Source: Candidatus Tumulicola sp. (GTDB lineage Bacteria > Vulcanimicrobiota > Vulcanimicrobiia > Eremiobacterales > Eremiobacteraceae). From it: a stretch of DNA of 64,000 nucleotides. This document shows, piece by piece, positions 1 to 7,762 of this stretch (position 1 is the stretch's first letter; every line of letters begins with the position of its first letter). The DNA lies in NCBI GenBank assembly GCA_035601835.1, contig DATNNM010000010.1, forward strand, positions 1 through 64,000. The letters run 5' to 3'. The notes under the pieces are model-generated. The model searched no databases, was not told the origin of the DNA, and saw nothing but the letters and a program-made list of their open reading frames with translations. Position numbers and translations under genes: made by a program.

Positions 1-138
1 CAATTTCTTGGTACCCGTGCCCGCCTCGGCCAGCACTTTGGTGATCGCCGCCGTCAGCGTCGTCTTGCCGTGGTCCACGTGACCGATCGTGCCGATGTTC
101 ACGTGCGGCTTATTGCGCTGATATTTTTCCTTTGCCAT
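1..138 (-). CDS. tuf: Elongation factor Tu, N-terminal part (cut by window edge)
   Basis: EF-Tu delivers aminoacyl-tRNA to the ribosome as a GTP complex. Only the first 46 residues are inside the window. They begin [20 protein letters not shown] and continue with the P-loop GHVDHGKT at about residues 19-26, which is diagnostic of EF-Tu/EF-1A. The ATG is at 138-136 and the gene runs off the left edge on the minus strand. Two tRNA genes lie just upstream on the same strand, the arrangement of the bacterial tRNA-tufB operon. Identification is secure; whether there is a second tuf copy elsewhere cannot be seen. Confidence 0.97.
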   Translation of the reverse strand, partial: MAKEKYQRNKPHVNIGTIGHVDHGKTTLTAAITKVLAEAGTGTKKL

Positions 139-170
139 TCGTCCTAGTCTCCGCTATCGGGGTTGTGTTT

Positions 171-196
171 CCGGGGCTAAAGCCCCCGGCACTACA
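171..196 (-). repeat. REP-like hairpin, between tuf and tRNA-Arg
   Basis: Stem CCGGGGC / GCCCCCGG around loop TAAA, followed by CACTACA. The right arm has one extra C compared with the exact copies elsewhere. On the minus strand the element starts TGTAG, the 5' foot typical of REP elements. Confidence 0.85.
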
Positions 197-264
197 ATTC
201 TTGCATGCCACAAAGCGCCATGCTTGCGCACACCCCGGTTTCCGGAATGCGAAAGATGAAAATT

Positions 265-338
265 CGCGCCCGAGAGGACTTGAACCTCCAACCTACGGCT
301 TAGGAGTCCATCGCTCTATCCAGTTGAGCTACGGGCGC
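265..338 (-). tRNA. tRNA-Arg(CCT)
   Basis: On the minus strand a 74-nt cloverleaf folds with acceptor GCGCCCG / CGGGCGC, D-stem GCTC/GAGC, anticodon loop CTCCTAA (anticodon CCT) and a T-arm with loop TTCAAGT. The anticodon stem has a wobble and one A-G mismatch at its top. CCA is not encoded. It sits 35 nt downstream of tRNA-Thr(GGT), between that gene and tuf. Confidence 0.92.
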
Positions 339-373
339 ATGCGCTTTTGTAAAGTTTGTCGTCGGAGTCGGCG

Positions 374-445
374 AGCCCTCGGCGGGGATTGAACCCGCGG
401 CCTCGTCCTTACCAAGGACGCGCTCTACCACTGAGCTACAAGGGC
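374..445 (-). tRNA. tRNA-Thr(GGT)
   Basis: A 72-nt minus-strand cloverleaf with acceptor GCCCTTG / CGAGGGC, anticodon stem CGTCC/GGACG and loop TTGGTAA, so anticodon GGT. CCA is not encoded. It corresponds in anticodon and position upstream of tuf to E. coli thrT. Confidence 0.95.
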
Positions 446-523
446 GTCTGTTCGGAGCGGGCTTGAGTATAGTACCCCATGCGGCCCTGCGAGCGCAACC
501 CTTGGGCCGCCAACTGAAGGGAG

Positions 524-547
524 CCGGACCAAAGTCTGGCATACCAC
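524..547 (-). repeat. REP-like hairpin directly in front of pncA
   Basis: Stem CCGGAC / GTCTGG with one G-T wobble around a four-base loop, followed by CATACCAC (foot variant GTGG on the minus strand). The last base lies only 3 nt before the pncA start codon, exactly where a Shine-Dalgarno sequence should be. Confidence 0.8.
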
Positions 548-550
548 CTT

Positions 551-1114
551 ATGCTGATCAAGCCAACCGACGCGCTGGTCGTCGTCGACCCGCAGAACGA
601 TTTCCTCCCCGGCGGTTCGCTCGCGGTCGCAGAAGGCGATCGCATCTTCGCCCCGCTCAATCGTCTCATGCCGCGCTTTTCGCATGTGTACGCCACGCGC
701 GACTGGCATCCGAAGAATCACAAGTACTTCCAAGCAGAGGGCGGGATCTGGCCCTACCATTGCCTGCAGGGCACGCCGGGCGCCGAGTTTTCATCACAAC
801 TGAATGCGAGCGAGATCGACGCCGTCGTTTCAAAAGGCGTGGATCCCGAAACCGACGGCTACAGCGGCTTTGCCGGCACGGACCTCGAGCGGCGCTTGCG
901 GGCGGACGGCGTCGGGCGCCTTTTCATCGGCGGCCTGGCGACTGACTTTTGCGTCAAGGCGACGGCGATCGAAGCCAAACAGCGCGGCTTCGATGTCGTC
1001 GTGCTGACCGATGCTATCGCTGCGGTGAAACTCAAGCCGGAGGCCGAGGACGACGCGCTTCGCGCGATGCGCGAGACCGGCTGCGAACTCGCCACCAGCG
1101 CCGAGGTCCGCTAA
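551..1114 (+). CDS. pncA: Nicotinamidase (PncA family)
   Basis: Hydrolyses nicotinamide to nicotinate and ammonia in NAD salvage; cytoplasmic isochorismatase-fold enzyme of 187 residues, a normal family length. The Asp-Lys-Cys catalytic triad is visible as D13 (in VVDPQNDF), K95 (VVSKG) and C134 (ATDFCVKA), and the metal-binding Asp and His residues as D51, H53, H57 (TRDWHPKNH) plus H70 (WPYHC). The start ATG is the only reasonable one, but no Shine-Dalgarno sequence precedes it because a hairpin repeat ends 3 nt upstream. The next gene starts 3 nt after the stop, so the two are probably co-transcribed. Confidence 0.93.
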   Translation: MLIKPTDALVVVDPQNDFLPGGSLAVAEGDRIFAPLNRLMPRFSHVYATRDWHPKNHKYFQAEGGIWPYHCLQGTPGAEFSSQLNASEIDAVVSKGVDPETDGYSGFAGTDLERRLRADGVGRLFIGGLATDFCVKATAIEAKQRGFDVVVLTDAIAAVKLKPEAEDDALRAMRETGCELATSAEVR

Positions 1115-1117
1115 GCA

Positions 1118-1888
1118 GTGGCGCAAGCTGACGAAATCGCGACGTTCCATCCTCCGCGAGCCGGACGACCGACGGTCGTGCTGCTCGCCACGCTGGTCGC
1201 GGGCGCTTGGGTGTGGACCGATGCCGTTCGCGCGTTGCGCGAACGCGGTTTCGGTTGTCTCGTCCTCAAGCACCCCTATGCGGCCGAGCACGCCAGCGTC
1301 GCTCCGCTCGTCTCGCAAACGTTTGAGCTCATGGACCACTTCGAGATCGAGCGCGCGACGCTGATCGGCGCTTCGCTCGGCTCGCTCGTCGCGATCGAAT
1401 GCGCCATCGCGCATCCCGAGCGCGTCGCGACGCTCGTCATCAGCGGCGCACCCACGCGTGAGCGGCCCGAGCTCGGCATCGTCAACACCGGCAAGGTGAC
1501 GCTGCCAAATGCGTTTCACATCGCGGGCAAGCTCGTGGCCGATCGCGACTGCGTCAGCCATGCGGTCATCGAGGAGACGTTTCGCTATTTCAGCGACCGG
1601 CGGCGTTTGACGAACCTGGTCCGGCTGCTGCGAGAGAGCAGCGAGTACGACACCGCCGTACGCCTGCCGATGGTCCAATGCGACGTGCTGATGGTGTGGG
1701 GCGAAGACGACGAGATCAGCAACTGTGAAGGCTTCGCGCGCTTGGCGCCGCTCGTGCGGCGCGGGTCATTCGTGCGGCTGGCCGGCTGCGGTCATTCGCC
1801 GATGGTGGAAAGGCCTGACGAGTTCAACGCCGCGTTGTTCACGCATCTCGCGGCTGTGTCGGACGTCAACGTCTCGAGATCGACGTAG
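1118..1888 (+). CDS. Alpha/beta hydrolase
   Basis: A 256-residue single-domain alpha/beta-fold hydrolase. The nucleophile elbow is GASLGS with Ser86; an acid is present in MVWGEDDE (D197 or D198) and the catalytic His in GCGHSP (H226), so the triad is complete. There is no signal peptide. Start is GTG, 3 nt after the pncA stop. The substrate cannot be told from sequence. Its last 97 bp overlap, tail to tail, with the end of the ferritin-like gene on the other strand; the catalytic His codon lies just before that overlap, so the overlap is unlikely to be a mis-called gene end on this side. Confidence 0.85.
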   Translation: MAQADEIATFHPPRAGRPTVVLLATLVAGAWVWTDAVRALRERGFGCLVLKHPYAAEHASVAPLVSQTFELMDHFEIERATLIGASLGSLVAIECAIAHPERVATLVISGAPTRERPELGIVNTGKVTLPNAFHIAGKLVADRDCVSHAVIEETFRYFSDRRRLTNLVRLLRESSEYDTAVRLPMVQCDVLMVWGEDDEISNCEGFARLAPLVRRGSFVRLAGCGHSPMVERPDEFNAALFTHLAAVSDVNVSRST

Positions 1889-2754
1889 TCGAGTTCTTCC
1901 GGCTGAAGTCCGCACGCTGAGAAGAAACGCCGGCCGACCACGGCATCCTCGTCGGCGCGGCGCTGAAACTCTCGCGCGAGTCGCGGGTCGTCGTGGATGA
2001 GAAGCCATTCGTGCTGGATGAGCAGCGGCCAAAAACGCCGCGTCGGGTCCAAGAGCGCGTGCCGAACGCTTTCACCGTTTGCGGAACTGAGCGCGCCCTG
2101 AGCGCGGAACAACTCCACCAGTTCCTGCGCGACGAGGCGCATGACTTTGGCGTGGCGGCCATCGTCTTTTCCCATCCGCTCGGCGATTTCGCCAAGGACG
2201 GATGGCATTTCGTAACCGGCTTCCTCATTATAGCTGCGGATCGCGACCATCGCCTCGTATGCGCCCATGAACATCGCGACCAGCGCCGGATGTAATTCCG
2301 GCATCTCCGCGAGAAACGCGGAGAATAGCGGACTCTCGCCGGGCGCGGAAATATCGACGTTCGCATACTCCGAATCCGCGCGCGCCGCCAACTCGGTCAT
2401 CACGGCGGTGTGCGATGCCTCGTCGTTGAGAACGCCGGCGATCGCGCGCTGGGCTGCTCCGGCCAGCCCGCTTGCTTGCGCGAAGGCGAGCAAGATATTC
2501 GCAGCGGCTACGGCGACCCGCTCACCCGCGAGCTGCACTCGAATGGCGCGTTTTCCGAACTCGACGAACGCCTGCAAGCGCCTGCCCTTGGCTCGCTGCG
2601 GGATGGGCAACAGCGGCAGGGACGACCACGAGAGATCGCTGAGATGCCAGTGATGCTCGAAGATCGCATCCGCCAGGCGATCCAAGTGGAAGGTGCGCGC
2701 GGCGCCCAGTTCATGAGCTCCGATCGTTTCGAGGATGCGTTCGCCTAGCGCCAT
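1792..2754 (-). CDS. Ferritin-like diiron protein, possibly AurF-like
   Basis: A 320-residue helical protein. NDEASHT at about residue 111-117 has the DExxH form used by ferritin-like and AurF-type diiron oxygenases, and a second metal segment (DDGRHAKV) lies about 90 residues on, with a carboxylate-rich helix (YNEEAGYE) before it. I infer a non-haem diiron carboxylate site; the reaction is unknown. It is the last gene of a minus-strand group, 12 bp after the ABC transporter ATPase, so it may work with that exporter. The C-terminal 30 residues are encoded antisense to the end of the hydrolase gene and look unstructured, so the ancestral stop may have been earlier. Confidence 0.6.
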   Translation of the reverse strand: MALGERILETIGAHELGAARTFHLDRLADAIFEHHWHLSDLSWSSLPLLPIPQRAKGRRLQAFVEFGKRAIRVQLAGERVAVAAANILLAFAQASGLAGAAQRAIAGVLNDEASHTAVMTELAARADSEYANVDISAPGESPLFSAFLAEMPELHPALVAMFMGAYEAMVAIRSYNEEAGYEMPSVLGEIAERMGKDDGRHAKVMRLVAQELVELFRAQGALSSANGESVRHALLDPTRRFWPLLIQHEWLLIHDDPRLAREFQRRADEDAVVGRRFFSACGLQPEELDYVDLETLTSDTAARCVNNAALNSSGLSTIGE

Positions 2755-2766
2755 ATTTGTCGTGCC

Positions 2767-3522
2767 CTATTCTGAAGTCCGTGCTATTGGTGAAGCTGCA
2801 GCCGGCTCCGCGTGCGCCGGCGCTTTGACCAGGCCGTCGTCGAGACTCACGACGCGATCGACGACGTCTTCGATGCGAGGATCGTGGGTCGCGATGAGAA
2901 CCGTCGCGCCATTTCGCTTGGCAAGCGTGCGCAGCAACTCGATCACCTTATGCCCGCTTGCGGCGTCGAGCGACGAGGTCGGCTCGTCCGCGATCAGCAC
3001 CGCGGGTGAGCCTACAAGCGCGCGTGCGATGGCGACCCGCTGCTTCTCGCCGCCGGAAAGGTCACGAGGCCGGCACGCGACCCTGTCTCCGAGGCCGACC
3101 TCCTCCAAGAGCTCTCGCGCGCGCGCGCGCGCGGCCTTTCCGCGGATGCCCTTGATGCTGAGCCCGAGCTCGACGTTTTCCAATGCGGTGAGCGCGCTGA
3201 AAAGGTTGAAGCCTTGAAAGATGAAGCCGATATTGCGCAGCCGGAAGTAAGCGAGCTTCGAACGCCGCAGTTGCGTCAGCTCGGTCCCAAAAAACGTTAC
3301 GACGCCGGCGGTCGGGGTGAGAATGCCGCCGAGCACGGAAAGCAGCGTCGTCTTACCGGAGCCCGATGGACCGCTGAGCAAGAGCATCTCGCCGCGATGA
3401 ACGTCGAGCGAGACGTCTTTGAGCGCGTGCACGCGCTCGGCGCCGGAATCGTAGACCATCTCCACGCCTCGCGCGGTGATGGCTTCGGTGATCGACGCGA
3501 GCGGACGAAGGCGCGGTCGCAT
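2767..3522 (-). CDS. ABC transporter ATP-binding protein (MacB/LolD/DevA type)
   Basis: A 251-residue ATPase of an FtsX-type (MacB/LolCDE/DevABC) exporter. Walker A is GPSGSGKTT, the signature motif DLSGGEKQR, Walker B VLIADEPT, and the switch His lies in ATHDPR. The permease gene ends 1 bp upstream, so the two form one unit. An 18-nt run of CG dinucleotides at 3116-3133 encodes an Ala-Arg tract between the Q-loop and signature, a slip-prone spot but in frame. No periplasmic adaptor gene is next to it, so the complex may be incomplete here or use one encoded elsewhere. Confidence 0.9.
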   Translation of the reverse strand: MRPRLRPLASITEAITARGVEMVYDSGAERVHALKDVSLDVHRGEMLLLSGPSGSGKTTLLSVLGGILTPTAGVVTFFGTELTQLRRSKLAYFRLRNIGFIFQGFNLFSALTALENVELGLSIKGIRGKAARARARELLEEVGLGDRVACRPRDLSGGEKQRVAIARALVGSPAVLIADEPTSSLDAASGHKVIELLRTLAKRNGATVLIATHDPRIEDVVDRVVSLDDGLVKAPAHAEPAAASPIARTSE

Positions 3523-3523
3523 G

Positions 3524-4690
3524 CTACGCCTTGAACACGATCGCCGGGTCCACGCTGGTCACGCGGTGGATAGCGAAGAGGCCCGCGATGGTGCACATCG
3601 CGAGCGTGACAGCAAAGACCTCGAGCGCCGTGACCGGCGTGATGAGGATCAGAGTGTTGCGGTGGGTCGAGGTCCACCAAGCCAGCCACAGGCACAGCAC
3701 GGTCCCTGCGATAAAGCCTGTGGCGGCGATGATCACCGCCTGCATTGCGATGAGCCGATAGAAAAGCCAGTCAGATGCTCCCATCGCCTTCAAGGTCCCG
3801 TATTCTTTGATGTGCTCCGACACCGACGTGTACAGGATCTGCCCGACGACGACCATGCCGACGAAGATGCCGACGAGGGCGCCGAGGCTGAGGATGAAGC
3901 CGACGCCGGTGCGCCCTAACCAGTACGAGCGCGTGTGCTGCGCCATCTCTGCGGCCGTATACCCCTGACTGTTGGGGATCGTCCCTTCGAGCAACTGCTT
4001 CATGAGCGCGGGGTCCATGTATCGCCGCATCTTCACGAGCACGTAGCTGATGAGGTCGCGGTCCTTCAGACTCACTCGTGGCGGCGGTGGTTCGCCCTTC
4101 AGCGTCGGCGGGCTCAAGTACACCTTGGCGCTTTCGAGCGAGGTGAACACGAACGTCGCCGAGATGATGGGTTGCGTTCCGTGGGTGAGGGCGACGATGC
4201 GCACGTCTCGGTTGTCGATCGTGCCATGGCCGCCGACACCCGTGATGCCGAGCGCTTTCAGATTCGCGGCATCGACGATGGCGGTGTCCGGGGCCTTCAA
4301 CTTGAGCGCGTCCGCGCGCGAGATGTTCTTCGAAGCGAAGAGCGCGCCGTCCGGATCGACGCCGACCACCCGGATCGGCTCGATCGCGTTCTCGCCGTTG
4401 CGCCATATCGCCGCGCGAATGATGAGCGCTTCTGCGGAGGCCACGCTGTGCAGCTTGCGTACGGCTCGCAGCGCGCCGTACGGCATCGGAAACGCTATCT
4501 CGACGTTGAGCATCTCTTTTGAGGACAGCCAAACGTCGGCGCTCGAGTCATCGATAATGATACCGCTGGACTTGACAAAACCATTGTAGATGCCTGTTTG
4601 AATAGTGACCAAACAGACCGCGAAGGTAATACCGGCCAGCGCGACGAGGAAGCGCGCTCGGTCTTCGAGGAGGTTCTTGCGAGCGAGCAC
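3524..4690 (-). CDS. ABC transporter permease, FtsX/DevC type
   Basis: A 388-residue membrane protein with one N-terminal transmembrane helix (about residues 13-37), a large extracytoplasmic domain of roughly 230 residues, then three C-terminal helices, ending in the TSVDPAIVFKA type tail seen in FtsX-domain permeases. This is the MacB/DevC topology, used to extrude lipids, peptides or lipoproteins rather than to import. The GTG start at 4690 is weakly supported by a Shine-Dalgarno site. It is divergent from the VOC gene at 4748, leaving 57 bp for both promoters. Confidence 0.85.
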   Translation of the reverse strand: MLARKNLLEDRARFLVALAGITFAVCLVTIQTGIYNGFVKSSGIIIDDSSADVWLSSKEMLNVEIAFPMPYGALRAVRKLHSVASAEALIIRAAIWRNGENAIEPIRVVGVDPDGALFASKNISRADALKLKAPDTAIVDAANLKALGITGVGGHGTIDNRDVRIVALTHGTQPIISATFVFTSLESAKVYLSPPTLKGEPPPPRVSLKDRDLISYVLVKMRRYMDPALMKQLLEGTIPNSQGYTAAEMAQHTRSYWLGRTGVGFILSLGALVGIFVGMVVVGQILYTSVSEHIKEYGTLKAMGASDWLFYRLIAMQAVIIAATGFIAGTVLCLWLAWWTSTHRNTLILITPVTALEVFAVTLAMCTIAGLFAIHRVTSVDPAIVFKA

Positions 4691-4747
4691 TGCCGAGTCC
4701 GGTTTCGACCCAGCCGCAGGAGCCGCCTCCGCTCACAGGAGTTTCTC

Positions 4748-5182
4748 ATGGCCACCAGATTCTTGGGATTCGACCACGTGGACACGCGCGTGCCGTCGCT
4801 CGCCGCGGTCGAATCGTTCTACGACAAGCTCATGCCGGCGCTCGGCTTAGCCCGAAAACGTTATGCCAACGAGATCGCCGACGGCGAGTGGGACTACCTC
4901 GAAGCCGGCGCAGCGCACAACGTCGTCGAGTATTACGAGGAGGCTTCCAAGGGCCGGGCTGCCTTCTTCATCGGCTTCATCGAAGACGCGTCGATGACAG
5001 CCACCAAGACCCGTATCGCGTTTCGCGTCGGGTCACCCGATCATATAGGCAATTGGTCCGAGCTGCTGAGCACGATCGGCGCCCGCAACATCGAGCCCTC
5101 GGCGTCCGCCGCTTATCCGGCGATTTTTTTCGAAGACCCGGCGGGCACCAAGCTCGAAGTTGTGGCCCGGCTTCCGGAGTAA
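4748..5182 (+). CDS. VOC (glyoxalase/bleomycin-resistance) family protein
   Basis: A 144-residue protein with the paired beta-alpha-beta-beta-beta units of the vicinal oxygen chelate fold. His9 (FDHVDTRV) and the C-terminal Glu in GTKLEVVAR are placed as metal ligands in the family. The open frame extends upstream, but ATG 4748 is chosen because AGGAG lies 6 nt before it and because the fold starts at residue 5. Substrate unknown. It is followed on the other strand by tRNA-Gly, whose encoded CCA begins 3 nt after the stop. Confidence 0.82.
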   Translation: MATRFLGFDHVDTRVPSLAAVESFYDKLMPALGLARKRYANEIADGEWDYLEAGAAHNVVEYYEEASKGRAAFFIGFIEDASMTATKTRIAFRVGSPDHIGNWSELLSTIGARNIEPSASAAYPAIFFEDPAGTKLEVVARLPE

Positions 5183-5185
5183 GGC

Positions 5186-5261
5186 TGGAGCGGGAGACGG
5201 GTCTCGAACCCGCAACATCCAGCTTGGAAGGCTAGCGCTCTACCAATTGAGCTACTCCCGC
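5186..5261 (-). tRNA. tRNA-Gly(TCC)
   Basis: A 73-nt minus-strand cloverleaf plus encoded CCA. Acceptor GCGGGAG / CTCCCGC, anticodon loop CTTCCAA (TCC), T-loop TTCGAGA, discriminator T. Equivalent of E. coli glyT in the tufB operon order. Confidence 0.95.
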
Positions 5262-5360
5262 CCGCTCATATGCGGCTTTAGTCGCGCGCGCTCGCATTCC
5301 CTAGTTTCGCAGGGCTGCGCGAATGTGTTCGCGTACGACCCTTGACGAAAGGAGTTCCGC

Positions 5361-6002
5361 ATGAAGGCGGTGCTTGCGTGCTTTTCAGTCGCAGCTTTGA
5401 TCGGCGTTCCGGTTCTCGGCGCGGCGAAGGTGGAAGCTCCGCCCGTTCATCGGTGGCTGCTATCGCAACGCGTGAACGCGTGCTTCCCGTGGTATCTGTG
5501 GGCGCTGCAGCTCTCGACGAGCTCGCCCCCGAACGGCCTCACCGGAGCAAGAGAAGCCACGAGCTACCGCGTGGACGATCCCAACGTCGACCGACTGCTC
5601 GTTGGTGCCACGCAAGAAGAACGCCGCAAGCCCAGAAGCGACATGCTCAGCAGCGTGAGCGTCGTCTACGACGCCAAGTCGCACATCGTGCTCTTCCATC
5701 AGTTGGGTTACGAGGAAAGCGATATCGTTTTGATGGCGGAGGCGAGCGCACCGCCGCTGCGAGTCACGCAAGCCTCACTTGGATCGTATCACTCGAAGCT
5801 CGGCGTCCGGCTCGGCGTGCGCATGGCCGACGTCGCGAAGATCTTCGGCAAGCCCGCCAAACTCGTGCACGCGTGTGGGATGACGGCGTTGGGCTACGCG
5901 ATTTCCAATCCGCCGCCGGCGCCCACAGGTTGCTTCTTCGATTATCAGTTCGTCTTCAAGAACGACAAGCTGGTCGCGATCTCGTACAGCGAATCGTGCT
6001 AG
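5361..6002 (+). CDS. Exported protein of unknown function
   Basis: A 213-residue protein that I do not recognise. Residues 1-21 form a clear signal peptide (MKAVLACF, hydrophobic core, then VLGAA). The rest is mixed alpha/beta with four or five Cys residues, including one near the N-terminus (NACFPW) and the extreme C-terminal SESC, which could form disulfides outside the cytoplasm. AGGAG lies 7 nt before the ATG, so the start is firm. It lies alone on the plus strand between tRNA-Gly and tRNA-Tyr. Confidence 0.65.
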   Translation: MKAVLACFSVAALIGVPVLGAAKVEAPPVHRWLLSQRVNACFPWYLWALQLSTSSPPNGLTGAREATSYRVDDPNVDRLLVGATQEERRKPRSDMLSSVSVVYDAKSHIVLFHQLGYEESDIVLMAEASAPPLRVTQASLGSYHSKLGVRLGVRMADVAKIFGKPAKLVHACGMTALGYAISNPPPAPTGCFFDYQFVFKNDKLVAISYSESC

Positions 6003-6026
6003 CGCTCATGGAACCTACGAAGAGTC

Positions 6027-6113
6027 TGGTGGGCAGGGTAGGATTCGAACCTACGTAGCGCTGAGCGCGGCAGATTTACAGTCTGCTACCATTAACCACT
6101 CGGTCACCTGCCC
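6027..6113 (-). tRNA. tRNA-Tyr(GTA)
   Basis: An 84-nt class II cloverleaf plus encoded CCA on the minus strand. Acceptor GGGCAGG / CCTGCCC, anticodon stem GCAGA/TCTGC with loop CTGTAAA (GTA), and a long variable arm. Equivalent of E. coli tyrU in the tufB operon order. Confidence 0.95.
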
Positions 6114-6220
6114 GTAATCGCGGGAATTTGACAATCGTGCCGTCACGGCCTTGAAACGAGCACATTGAAGCGGCCCGGCGATGTTGGCGCCGGGCCGCGC
6201 AGCTTGGCGTCGTCGAAGCG

Positions 6221-7603
6221 CTAGTTGAAGACCTGGACAGACAGACTCACGTTGCCGAAGAAGCTGCCGCACTGGTCGTTGTTCCTCGCATAGCCCTCGT
6301 TAGGACCGCGGAAGACGAACCCGAAGTTCGGCCGGCTTCCGAGCACCCATGCGCGCACCGCATCGCTCACGTCGATCTGGTAGTTTGTGCTGTTGGCGAT
6401 CTTCACCGAAGGGTTGTTGACGTTGACGTTGGTCCCCGTCGGAAAGTCGCGGTAAGACTCGCCCTGGATGAGGTCCGTCGAGCCGCTCCAGTCGTTGATG
6501 CCGTACATCATCTCCGAGAGACACGTCGCCGGCGCAGCCGCGTTCGCGTTGGTCTTCTGGTTCATGAAGCTCAGCGTGGCTTTCCAGATGCTCTTGCCGG
6601 CAAGCGGACCCATGTCGAACTTGATGGCGGTGCGATAGGCGTGATCGATCTTCTCATAGCAGGCAACCGGTTGCGTGCCCGCATCCCAGAAATTTTCGAA
6701 TCCGACCAGTATCTGCTGCCCCGATGGCGCGAAGCTCGGTCCAAGGCCGCGCGTGTAGAGACAGAAAGTCGAATCGAACCATTCGTGGCTGAAATGGAAG
6801 TTGTAGCGATAGCCGTTCATCGGCAGCTTGATGGTCGAGAAATTAACGATGCCGATGGTGGGCGTGCAGGTCGAATTGCTGTCAGCGGATTCGCTGCTGC
6901 CCTTGTACGCACGAACCACGTAGCACAGGTTCTTCGCATTGGCGGCCTTGATGCTGAGCGCTTTGCCGGTCATGCCGGACTGATGGTCGACCAGCGTGTG
7001 CGTGCCGCCGGAGACCTGATAGATCCGGAAGCCGTCGACCGTGTTCACGTCCGGATAATCCCAGACAAGGACGAGGTCGCCCTCGCTCAGCGCGGCGCCA
7101 CAGATGAGGCCGCCGAACAACGGCGCCACGTGATCGCCGCAAACGCCCGGATTGGTAGTCGTCTTAAGGTTGGTCGGCGCGGCCGGAGCCGGCGGGGGCG
7201 GGGCACCGCAGGTCACCGAGAAATTGACTTTGTTGCTGTAAACGTCAGGCTGGCCGCCTTTGATCCCGTGCACCCATATTTGGTCGAACGTCGAGGCGGT
7301 CGCGCTGGCGCTGATGGGTACGGAGTCGTTGATCGAAAAAGTGCCGCCGGCGGGGATGATCTGACTACCCTGGTCGGCTATTTGCTGCGCACCGCTGATG
7401 TAGCGGTTGAATCCCAGCGAGAACGTCGTGCCGGACGTTCCCGTCACGGTGCCGTGGAAGGACACCGTCGTCGGGCACGGCCCCGTGTAGGTCGTCGGCG
7501 ATGTCGCGGTGAGCGAAGCACTTGTGATGCCGGCCGCGGCGGGCGAACGGAGGCCGACGACGAGCGCGGCCAAGACAGCGAAAATGAGCGCGATTCTCAA
7601 CAC
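6221..7603 (-). CDS. Secreted multidomain protein (Ig/FnIII-like and DNRLRE-like parts)
   Basis: About 460 residues. A signal peptide (residues 1-23, ending SPAAAG) is followed by a beta-rich domain, a Pro-Ala linker near residue 135, an FnIII-like domain with DGFRIYQV and VVRAYKGSS, and a C-terminal region of about 180 residues containing AIKFDMGPL and IDVSDAVRAW, the phrasing of DNRLRE/CBM-like surface domains. I infer a cell-surface or secreted binding protein. The GTG at 7603 is chosen because GAAAGGGTG lies 7 nt upstream; a TTG at 7624 is also open. A 12-nt block in its leader (7632-7643) recurs upstream of the lipoprotein gene at 9232. Confidence 0.65.
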   Translation of the reverse strand: MLRIALIFAVLAALVVGLRSPAAAGITSASLTATSPTTYTGPCPTTVSFHGTVTGTSGTTFSLGFNRYISGAQQIADQGSQIIPAGGTFSINDSVPISASATASTFDQIWVHGIKGGQPDVYSNKVNFSVTCGAPPPPAPAAPTNLKTTTNPGVCGDHVAPLFGGLICGAALSEGDLVLVWDYPDVNTVDGFRIYQVSGGTHTLVDHQSGMTGKALSIKAANAKNLCYVVRAYKGSSESADSNSTCTPTIGIVNFSTIKLPMNGYRYNFHFSHEWFDSTFCLYTRGLGPSFAPSGQQILVGFENFWDAGTQPVACYEKIDHAYRTAIKFDMGPLAGKSIWKATLSFMNQKTNANAAAPATCLSEMMYGINDWSGSTDLIQGESYRDFPTGTNVNVNNPSVKIANSTNYQIDVSDAVRAWVLGSRPNFGFVFRGPNEGYARNNDQCGSFFGNVSLSVQVFN

Positions 7604-7762
7604 GAGTTGACACCCTTTCTTCAAGAAAAGCTAGACCCAGTAATAACGCTCTCAGTCACGATTCGGTTCCGCCTAGTTGCCGCCGGCCGGTGTGTGCCCC
7701 TCCCCCGATCCGCCGTCCCGCCGGCGCGGCAACGAATCTCGGCGGATATCCGTTACGCCGGT

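Noticed and set aside
3116-3133. The CG-dinucleotide run as a Z-DNA or regulatory site
   Set aside because: It lies in the ABC ATPase gene and codes in frame for an Ala-Arg tract; ordinary for GC-rich coding DNA.
6641-7762. A 370-residue plus-strand reading frame upstream of the SIMPL gene
   Set aside because: Arg/Ala-rich composition typical of antisense high-GC sequence, and it lies wholly opposite the exported-protein gene, which has a signal peptide and domains. The same applies to the long plus-strand frames at 8672-9019, 9691-10203, 13605-15092, 22434-22952, 29537-30814, 37153-38436, 41476-42543 and 58296-59549.
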